Assembly (NCBI RefSeq): GCF_018860155.1
Contig: NZ_JAHKNI010000001.1
Coordinates: forward strand, 757,333 to 821,332
Reading direction: 5' to 3'
DNA length: 64,000 bases
Source of the DNA: Nocardia albiluteola
Lineage (GTDB): Bacteria > Actinomycetota > Actinomycetes > Mycobacteriales > Mycobacteriaceae
Under the pieces are notes generated by a model, which was not told the DNA's origin, did not search any database, and was given only the letters and a program-made list of their open reading frames with translations. Shown one piece after another: positions 58,224 to 64,000 of this stretch (positions within the stretch are counted from its first letter, which is position 1; each line of letters begins with the position of its first letter). A program made the position numbers and the translations under genes.

Positions 58224-59594
58224 TTAGGGCGCGGTGCGTCTCCACGGCCGCGCCGACTCGAGCTGCGCGGCCAGGCGCAACAGCGTGGACTCGCTCCGCG
58301 GCGGACCGGCCAGCTGCGCGGCCAACGGCGTGCCGGTGCGCGGATGAATCCCCATCGGCACGCTGATCGCGGGCCAGCCGACCAGATTCCACAACGGCGT
58401 GAACGGCGAATATCCCGCGCTCACAAGGGCATTCGGTAGCCAGCCGGTGCGGTGCCAGGCCACCGCGCGCGGCGGCGGGCCGGCCAGGGTGGGTGTGATC
58501 ACCACATCGTGCTGATCGAAGTAGTCCAATAGTCGGGCCTCGATGCGGTCGACCTGCCCCGGACGTATCAATCCCGCGCGCAGTACCGCACGGCCGATGG
58601 CCACATGGGTGCGGGTGCGGCGCTGGAGTAGTTCCGGATGCGCGGTCGCGTCCGCCTCGCGCGCGGCATTCGCGACCCAGCGCAGCGCCAGCGCCACGGT
58701 GGCGCCCGCATAGGGTAGCGGCGCCTGGCGCACGGTATGTCCGGCCGCCGCGGCGCTCGCGGCCGCCAGCGCCGCCGCACCGGCCCACTGCCCATCGACC
58801 CGGATCAGCGGCGACGGCGATCCGGCGGCCAGGGCGATCCGCAATCCGCTGGCCGGTTCCAGGTCGGCGAGTGCGGGCTGATCGGCCAGCACCGAGAGCA
58901 CCAGTGCGGCGTCGGCGACGGTCGTGGCCAGCACGCCGTTCTCGATCATGCCGCCCCACGAGTCGAGGCCGACCTCCGAGGGCACCACGCTCCGTCCCGG
59001 TTTGATGCCGACGACCCCGCAGGCCGCGGCGGGAATGCGGATCGAACCGAGGCCGTCGTTGCCGTGCGCCACCGGCACCAGTCCGGCCCCGACCGCCGCC
59101 CCGGACCCGCCCGAGGAGCCACCGGCGCTGTAGCGAATGTTCCAGGGGGACCGGGTGATCCGCTCCGGGGTGTCGGTCGTGCCGAACAGGCCGAGTTCGG
59201 TCAGTTCGGTGAGCCCGACGACCACCGCTCCGGCCTGCCGCAGCCGGCGCACCACCGGATGATCCGCGGCGGCGGGACGGTCGGGGCCCGCCAGCGAGCC
59301 GCCGCGGGTCACCTCGCCCGCGACATCGATGTTGTTCTTCACCGCGATCGGCACGCCCGCGAGCGGCAGCGCGTCGAGGTCGGGACGGTCGGCCAGCGCG
59401 TGCGCCTCCGCGAGGGCGCGCTCGGTGCGAACGAGACTGAAAGCATTGATCTTCGGATCCCCGAGCCCGATCCGTTCGAGGGCGGCCTCGACGATCCCTT
59501 CGGGCCGGGCGGCGCCGTCGCGGACCGCGGCCGCGATGGCCACGGCCGTGAGCGGGCCCGGTGAGTCCGCGGCCGGGGTGTCGTTCGCGCTCAC
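58224..59594 (-). CDS. Amidase signature family protein
   Basis: 456 residues. LAGVPIAVKNNIDVAGEVTR carries the catalytic Lys; YSAGGSSGGSGAAVGAGLVP and GNDGLGSIRIPAAACGVVGI carry the Ser-cis-Ser-Lys pair of the amidase-signature fold. Members hydrolyse amides; this one resembles broad-range amidases rather than GatA, as no gatB/gatC lies nearby. The GTG at 59594 is chosen because a perfect AGGAGG stands five bases before it; the open frame continues to 59807 without similarity. Confidence 0.9.
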   Translation of the reverse strand: MSANDTPAADSPGPLTAVAIAAAVRDGAARPEGIVEAALERIGLGDPKINAFSLVRTERALAEAHALADRPDLDALPLAGVPIAVKNNIDVAGEVTRGGSLAGPDRPAAADHPVVRRLRQAGAVVVGLTELTELGLFGTTDTPERITRSPWNIRYSAGGSSGGSGAAVGAGLVPVAHGNDGLGSIRIPAAACGVVGIKPGRSVVPSEVGLDSWGGMIENGVLATTVADAALVLSVLADQPALADLEPASGLRIALAAGSPSPLIRVDGQWAGAAALAAASAAAAGHTVRQAPLPYAGATVALALRWVANAAREADATAHPELLQRRTRTHVAIGRAVLRAGLIRPGQVDRIEARLLDYFDQHDVVITPTLAGPPPRAVAWHRTGWLPNALVSAGYSPFTPLWNLVGWPAISVPMGIHPRTGTPLAAQLAGPPRSESTLLRLAAQLESARPWRRTAP

Positions 59595-59809
59595 CGGAAC
59601 CTCCTGAACGGCGGGAGACACTGATGTGGTCGAAAATGCGCCACTGATTGCGGCGCCCTCGTTCTGCATACTGTCAAGCCCCCGTCGCGTCGTGGTCGAA
59701 ATGGGCCGAATAGGTGCTGGTGCGCAAATTATCATTCCGGCAACGGCTAGGGGATGATGGTGGGAGGCGTGGCGGAATCGCACTGCTCGCACACGTGTTA
59801 GGTGCACAG

Positions 59810-62182
59810 ATGAGCAAGAGTCTCGACCCGGGCGACAGGTTCGGGCAATCTGCGGACGGAACGGAATTCGGCGCCGCTGCCGAATTTGCCGCCGCCTGGG
59901 AGATGGCCGCTCATCCTCCGGAAATCGCCGACTATCTACCCGACGCGCAGACCCTCCGGCTGGGCGCCCTGATCGATCTGATCCGGGTGGATCTGCGTCA
60001 TCGCTGGCTGCGCCACCCCGCAGGTCGAAGAGCGACCGACCAGAACGTTTCTGCGACCTCGCCCAAGCGGCTGTACGACTACTGTTCCGAATTCCCGGAG
60101 CTGACGCCGGAATCTCTGCCCGCGGACCTCGTGTACGAGGAATTCGTCATCCGGCGGCACAGCGGCGAGCGGGTGGACCCCCGGGACTGCCTGCGCGAGT
60201 ATCCCGGACACGCCACCGAGCTGCGCGGGCTGCTCAATGCCGACCACGAGGACCAGAGCACCCGCAGGCCCGGCCTGGCCGCCGTCGAATCGCCGGGAAC
60301 CCTGAGCGAGGCGACCCGGACCACCGCCGACCTCACCGCGCCGTACACCCCGGACAGCCTGGAGCGGATCGAAATCGGCCAGCACATAGACGATTTCGAT
60401 CTGCTGACCGAGCTGGGCAGCGGCGCCTTCGCGCGGGTGTTCCTGGCCCGGCAGCGCTCGATGCGGCGGCTGGTGGCGGTGAAGATCTCCGCGGACCGCG
60501 GCAGCGAGCCGCAGACGCTGGCCCAGCTCGACCATGACTACATCGTGCGCGTCTACGACCAGCGGCTGCTGCACGACGCCTCGGCCGAACGCGGCTCCCG
60601 CGCCCTGCGCCTGCTGTACATGCAGTTTCTACCGGGCGGCACCCTGCTGAATGTGCTGCGCTGGGTGCGGGTGACGCCGCCCGCCGAGCGTTCCGGGCAG
60701 CTGCTGCTGGACGCGGTCGACGCGGCGATGGAGGAGAAGGGCGAGATCCGGCTGACCGATTCCAGTGTGCGTGACGAGATTTCGGCGCTGAGCTGGCCGG
60801 AGACCGTGGCCTGGCTGGGTCGCCGGCTCGCCGAGGCGCTGGGATACGCCAACGCCAACGGTGTGCTGCATCGCGACGTCAAACCCGCCAATATTCTCCT
60901 GACCGCCGAGGCGGTGCCCAAGTTCGCCGACTTCAATATCAGCTACAACCGCGATCAGGAGGACTCCAGCCCCACCAGCTACTTCGGCGGATCGCTGTCG
61001 TACATGTCGCCCGAACAGCTCGCGGCCTGTCATCCCGAATATGGCCGCAGCGCGGCCGATCTGGATACCCGCTCCGACATCTATTCGCTCGCGGTGGTGC
61101 TGTGGGAGTTGCTCACCGGCGAGAAGCCGTTCGACGATCCCCCGGCCGCCGAAACGGGCCGGAGCGAGGGACAGATGCTGCAGGCGATGCTGGACGCCCG
61201 CGAGCAGGGCGTGGGCGCCGATGCGCTGCGGCGGCTGCCGCCGGACTGCCCCGCCGCCCTGCGCCGGGTCCTGCTGATGTGCCTGGAATCGGAGCCCGAG
61301 CGCCGGTGGAGCGACGGGGCCGTGCTGGCCAAGCAATTCGAGCTGTGCCTGGATCCGATCGCCCGCGATCTGGTGGATCCTCCCGAGCACAGCTGGCGGC
61401 GCCGGCTCCGGCCGTGGCGGATCGTCATCGTCGCGCTCGCGATCATCGTTCCCAATGTGCTGGCCTCGCTCTACAACATCTACTACAACGAGATGCAGGT
61501 GATCAACCTGCTGCCGGACCGTCCGCGTCATCAGTTCGCGGTGATCACCACTCTGGTCAACGCCACCCTGTTTCCGCTGGGCACGGTGATACTCGTGTAT
61601 CTGTGCCGGCGCGTGATCACGGTCCTGCGCGGATTGGAGACCGGGCGCGCATATGACGCCGATACTCTCCGGCGCGCACGCAGGGACCTGCTGCGGGTCG
61701 GTGAGTGGGCGGTGTTCATGGCCTTTTCGCTCTGGATCCTCTCGGGGACCGCATTCGTCGTGGGGCTGTGGCTCACCGCCGGCGGCATTCCGGCCTGGTC
61801 CGTGATGCATCTGATCGCCTCCCACGTGCTGTGCGGGGCGATCGCGATGGCGTACCCGTTCTTCCTCATCACCTTCTACGGGGTGCGATGCATCTACCCG
61901 ATGTTCCTGCACCGCGGGCATGTGAGCGAGGAGGACGTGGTCTGGCTGCGCCGGTTGAATCGGCACGCCAGCCTGTCCGTGGCCATCACGGCGGCGGTGC
62001 CCCTGCTGACCATCGCGACGGTCACCTTCATTCCGATCTCGGAGATATCCAGCGTCATCGTCCCGGTGCGGTTCCTGAGCCTGGGCTGCATCATCGGGTT
62101 CGCCGGGGTGTACGCGATGTTCAGATCGCTCGAGGACGACCTGAAGGCGCTGGTGCGAGTGACCGATCCGCGTATGCGGTAA
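59810..62182 (+). CDS. Membrane Ser/Thr protein kinase with DFN in place of DFG
   Basis: About 790 residues from ATG 59810. Residues ~85-155 (SEFPELTPESLPADLVYEEF, DPRDCLREYPGHATELRGLL) are a lead-in domain often seen in planctomycete-type kinases. The kinase domain follows: FDLLTELGSGAFARVFLARQ, VAVKIS (ATP Lys), VLHRDVKPANILL (catalytic loop), then FADFNISYNRD, where the magnesium motif is DFN, and LSYMSPEQLAA. The C-terminal ~260 residues hold about six membrane helices (VIVALAIIVPNVLASLY, NATLFPLGTVILVYLC, VFMAFSLWILSGTAFVVGLW and others). No extracellular sensor is clear. Start uncertain; an earlier ATG exists at 59714. Confidence 0.85.
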   Translation: MSKSLDPGDRFGQSADGTEFGAAAEFAAAWEMAAHPPEIADYLPDAQTLRLGALIDLIRVDLRHRWLRHPAGRRATDQNVSATSPKRLYDYCSEFPELTPESLPADLVYEEFVIRRHSGERVDPRDCLREYPGHATELRGLLNADHEDQSTRRPGLAAVESPGTLSEATRTTADLTAPYTPDSLERIEIGQHIDDFDLLTELGSGAFARVFLARQRSMRRLVAVKISADRGSEPQTLAQLDHDYIVRVYDQRLLHDASAERGSRALRLLYMQFLPGGTLLNVLRWVRVTPPAERSGQLLLDAVDAAMEEKGEIRLTDSSVRDEISALSWPETVAWLGRRLAEALGYANANGVLHRDVKPANILLTAEAVPKFADFNISYNRDQEDSSPTSYFGGSLSYMSPEQLAACHPEYGRSAADLDTRSDIYSLAVVLWELLTGEKPFDDPPAAETGRSEGQMLQAMLDAREQGVGADALRRLPPDCPAALRRVLLMCLESEPERRWSDGAVLAKQFELCLDPIARDLVDPPEHSWRRRLRPWRIVIVALAIIVPNVLASLYNIYYNEMQVINLLPDRPRHQFAVITTLVNATLFPLGTVILVYLCRRVITVLRGLETGRAYDADTLRRARRDLLRVGEWAVFMAFSLWILSGTAFVVGLWLTAGGIPAWSVMHLIASHVLCGAIAMAYPFFLITFYGVRCIYPMFLHRGHVSEEDVVWLRRLNRHASLSVAITAAVPLLTIATVTFIPISEISSVIVPVRFLSLGCIIGFAGVYAMFRSLEDDLKALVRVTDPRMR

Positions 62183-62205
62183 TTGCGGGCGGACGCGAGG
62201 GGGCG

Positions 62206-62925
62206 ATGAATCCGATCCTGCCGATCGGCGGCGCCGTCGCCGGTAAGGTCGGCGGGATGATCCGCAATGATGCTGGGATGTCGCTGGATATGCTTGCCGA
62301 GCGGGTACGGGAGCATGCGAGCGGCCACGGCGGACGATTCGTGCTGGGGATCGCCGGGCCGCCCGGCGCCGGGAAATCCACTCTCGCAGCGGCTTTGCGG
62401 GACACCCTCGAGGCGGGCGTGGCGGAGGTGGCGCCGATGGACGGGTTCCACCTGAGCAACGCCGAACTGCGGGCCGCGGGTGCGCTGGCGCGCAAGGGGG
62501 AACCGGATACCTTCGATGTTCGGGGATACCTCGCCGCGCTCCGCAGGCTGCGGGAAACCCCGCTCGGACAGCCGGTTTCGTGGCCGGTATACGACCGCGT
62601 ACGGCACGAGCCGGTGCCCGGGGGCGTGGTGTTCGACGGGCAGCGGATCGTCATCACCGAGGGGAACTATCTACTGCTCGACGTCGGGGCGGGTGGCTGG
62701 TCGCAGGTGCGTCAGTATCTGGATGAGGCCTGGTACCTGGATGTTCCGGTGACCGTGCTGCATAAACGGCTGCTGCGCAGGCACATCCGCGGCGGTAAGA
62801 GCGTCGCGACGGCCGAAACCAAGGTGGCGCAGAGCGATCTGCGCAATGCTGAACTGGTCGCTGGGACCCGTGACAGCGCGGACCTCGTGCTGCGCGCCGA
62901 GGGCCGGAAGTTCGCCGTGATCTGA
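62206..62925 (+). CDS. P-loop nucleoside/sugar kinase family protein
   Basis: 239 residues. FVLGIAGPPGAGKSTLAAAL is the Walker A; VAPMDGFHLSNAELRAAG is the Asp/Gly/Phe substrate region shared with uridine kinase, pantothenate kinase and fructose-type P-loop kinases; IVITEGNYLLLD follows. It belongs to the 'nucleoside/nucleotide kinase family' found near sugar kinases. ATG 62206 has GAGGGGG upstream. It follows the membrane kinase by 23 bases and may be cotranscribed. Confidence 0.85.
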   Translation: MNPILPIGGAVAGKVGGMIRNDAGMSLDMLAERVREHASGHGGRFVLGIAGPPGAGKSTLAAALRDTLEAGVAEVAPMDGFHLSNAELRAAGALARKGEPDTFDVRGYLAALRRLRETPLGQPVSWPVYDRVRHEPVPGGVVFDGQRIVITEGNYLLLDVGAGGWSQVRQYLDEAWYLDVPVTVLHKRLLRRHIRGGKSVATAETKVAQSDLRNAELVAGTRDSADLVLRAEGRKFAVI

Positions 62926-63000
62926 TCGGTCCGGATGAGCCGATTCGCCAGGTCGGCCGGTCCGGTCCGGCGCGGGTGATTCCTGTCGGAGCCGATCGAT

Positions 63001-63894
63001 TCAGGCCGATGTCGGATGATCGGTATCCGGCAGCTGCGAGATCCAGGTGCGGGTGCCCAGGGAGCCACAGGCCAGCGAGGCGATCCCGGCCGCGCTGCGC
63101 AGTGCCTCCGGAAAAGCTTGTCCCGCAACGTGATAGTGGCAGAATGCGCCGTGCATGATGTCCCCGGCGCCGAGCGTGTCGACCACGGGGCACGCGATGA
63201 CCTCGATCGTGCCGCGCTCGCCCGTCGTCGAATACGGAATCGGTCCGGCGCCGTGGGTGATCGCGGCCGACGTCACGCCCCGCTCGTGCAGATAGTCGAA
63301 CAGCCCCTCGGTCCCCGGCTCGGCATGCGGCGGCGCGAAGGCCGCGGAGCAGATGGCGATGTCGACCAGGCGCAGCAGTGCCGCATGCGAATCGCGCCAG
63401 CGCCCCGCGTCCAGGACCACGGGTACGCCGCGCGCGCGGGCGGCCGACGCGAAGCCGAAGGCCAGCTCCGGATAGTGCCCGTCCACCAGGACCACCTCGG
63501 CGTCGTTGAGCGGTCCCAGATGCGTCGAGTCGAAGGGTGCGGCGATGGTGGACCCGTCGAGCGAGACGATCGTGCGCGTGCCCGCCGCGGTCGCCACGAC
63601 GATCGAGGATATCGGCGGGCGATGCCGGGCGCCGGGCGTCGCGTCCAGCGGCGCGACGCCGTACTCGTCCAGGTCGTGCCGGATGACGTGCGCCAGCTGA
63701 TGTTCCCCGAGCGCGGTGATCAGGGTCGGCGTGCGCCCCGACAGGGCCGCGTAGGCGACCGCCGCGTTGGCCGCGGGGCCGCCCGCGCCGAGGAACTGGT
63801 CTTGCGCCTGGGTTTTCGTGTCCTCCTGTGGATAGCTCGCCACCGTGTAAGCGATATCGAGTGTGGACAGCCCGACGAAGACCGCTGTTGCCAT
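63001..63894 (-). CDS. PfkB family carbohydrate kinase
   Basis: 297 residues. VFVGLSTLDIAYTVASYP and FLGAGGPAANAAVAYAALSG are the PfkB N-terminal signature, and CPVVDTLGAGDIMHGAFCHY the C-terminal signature with the GAGD anion hole and catalytic Asp. Ribokinase-like enzymes phosphorylate sugars or nucleosides; the substrate cannot be told. ATG 63894 gives the standard family start; the frame runs on upstream without similarity. Confidence 0.92.
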   Translation of the reverse strand: MATAVFVGLSTLDIAYTVASYPQEDTKTQAQDQFLGAGGPAANAAVAYAALSGRTPTLITALGEHQLAHVIRHDLDEYGVAPLDATPGARHRPPISSIVVATAAGTRTIVSLDGSTIAAPFDSTHLGPLNDAEVVLVDGHYPELAFGFASAARARGVPVVLDAGRWRDSHAALLRLVDIAICSAAFAPPHAEPGTEGLFDYLHERGVTSAAITHGAGPIPYSTTGERGTIEVIACPVVDTLGAGDIMHGAFCHYHVAGQAFPEALRSAAGIASLACGSLGTRTWISQLPDTDHPTSA

Positions 63895-63949
63895 GCGCTC
63901 GACCTTAGCCGGGCCCGGGCCGGCCGCGCCCGGGACGACGCCGCGCGGG

Positions 63950-64000
63950 CTATTCGCGCACCCGGTCCTCGTACGCCTTGCGCGCCGCGGCGTCGACATC
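63950..64000 (-). CDS. C-terminal end of a leftward gene (partial)
   Basis: The minus strand reads DVDAAARKAYEDRVRE followed by TAG (63950-63952). Sixteen codons only; the gene enters from beyond the right edge. Too short to name. It probably shares a transcript with the PfkB gene 55 bases downstream. Confidence 0.55.
   Translation of the reverse strand, partial: DVDAAARKAYEDRVRE

Noticed and set aside
1..64000. tRNA, rRNA, transposase or prophage genes
   Set aside because: None recognised on reading either strand; no cloverleaf or inverted-repeat-bounded transposase text was seen.

Overview
The window is high-GC DNA that looks like a mycolic-acid-type actinobacterium, most likely Nocardia or a close relative. 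The signs are the ppa / dacB / zinc-protease / tilS / hpt cluster, a SAM-IV-class riboswitch, frequent GTG starts, a mycobacterial-style dihydrodipicolinate-reductase-like protein, and a WXG100-type N-terminus on a huge secreted-toxin-like protein. I identified no rRNA, tRNA, CRISPR array or insertion sequence.

Positions 1-41727 (two thirds of the window) are one minus-strand reading frame. It starts at an ATG at 41727 and is still open at base 1, so at least 13,909 codons are present and the C-terminus lies outside. In protein order it holds: a WXG100/CpnT-like N-terminal domain; an Asn/Ser/Pro/Thr-rich linker; a papain-like Cys-His-Asp domain (PL1); a coiled coil; a SecA-like ATPase/helicase region; a second papain-like domain (PL2); then tandem modules of about 10 kb. 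Each complete module consists of a ~1,850-1,930-residue beta-rich block, a Lys/Glu/Ala or Thr/Pro linker, an OTU-like cysteine-protease domain, a small 'FGDE.GA.YIW' domain, two ubiquitin-interacting-motif-like helices, a disordered linker and another papain-like domain. Three modules are complete and a fourth runs off the left edge. The gene looks like a giant polymorphic toxin or effector, probably exported by a type VII system, and possibly aimed at eukaryotic ubiquitin. Long open frames on the opposite strand and in other frames across this region are by-products of GC-rich codon use.

41728-42267 is a non-coding gap with the upstream region of the giant gene and a strong hairpin terminator that separates it from the next operon. 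42268-44131 is a two-gene leftward operon (DapB-like NAD(P)-binding protein and SDR oxidoreductase) divergent from a TetR regulator. Then come a glyoxalase-fold protein, a DUF2752 membrane protein and a 62-residue protein with a duplicated remnant beside it.

46924-49161 is a sulfur-flavoured divergent pair. A class V aminotransferase / cysteine-desulfurase-like gene sits behind a SAM-IV riboswitch with a hairpin that can hide its ribosome site. On the other side is a LysE-type exporter preceded by a tiny Cys-containing leader ORF. A flavin reductase, a YbaK-type deacylase, a short OHCU-decarboxylase-like protein and a crotonase follow.

51628-56702 is the housekeeping cluster ppa (leftward), then dacB, zinc protease, tilS and hpt (rightward). 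The ftsH gene that usually follows hpt in relatives is absent. After a ~630-base gap come a LysR regulator, an amidase, a membrane Ser/Thr kinase with a DFN motif, a P-loop kinase, a PfkB-family sugar kinase and the last codons of one more leftward gene.
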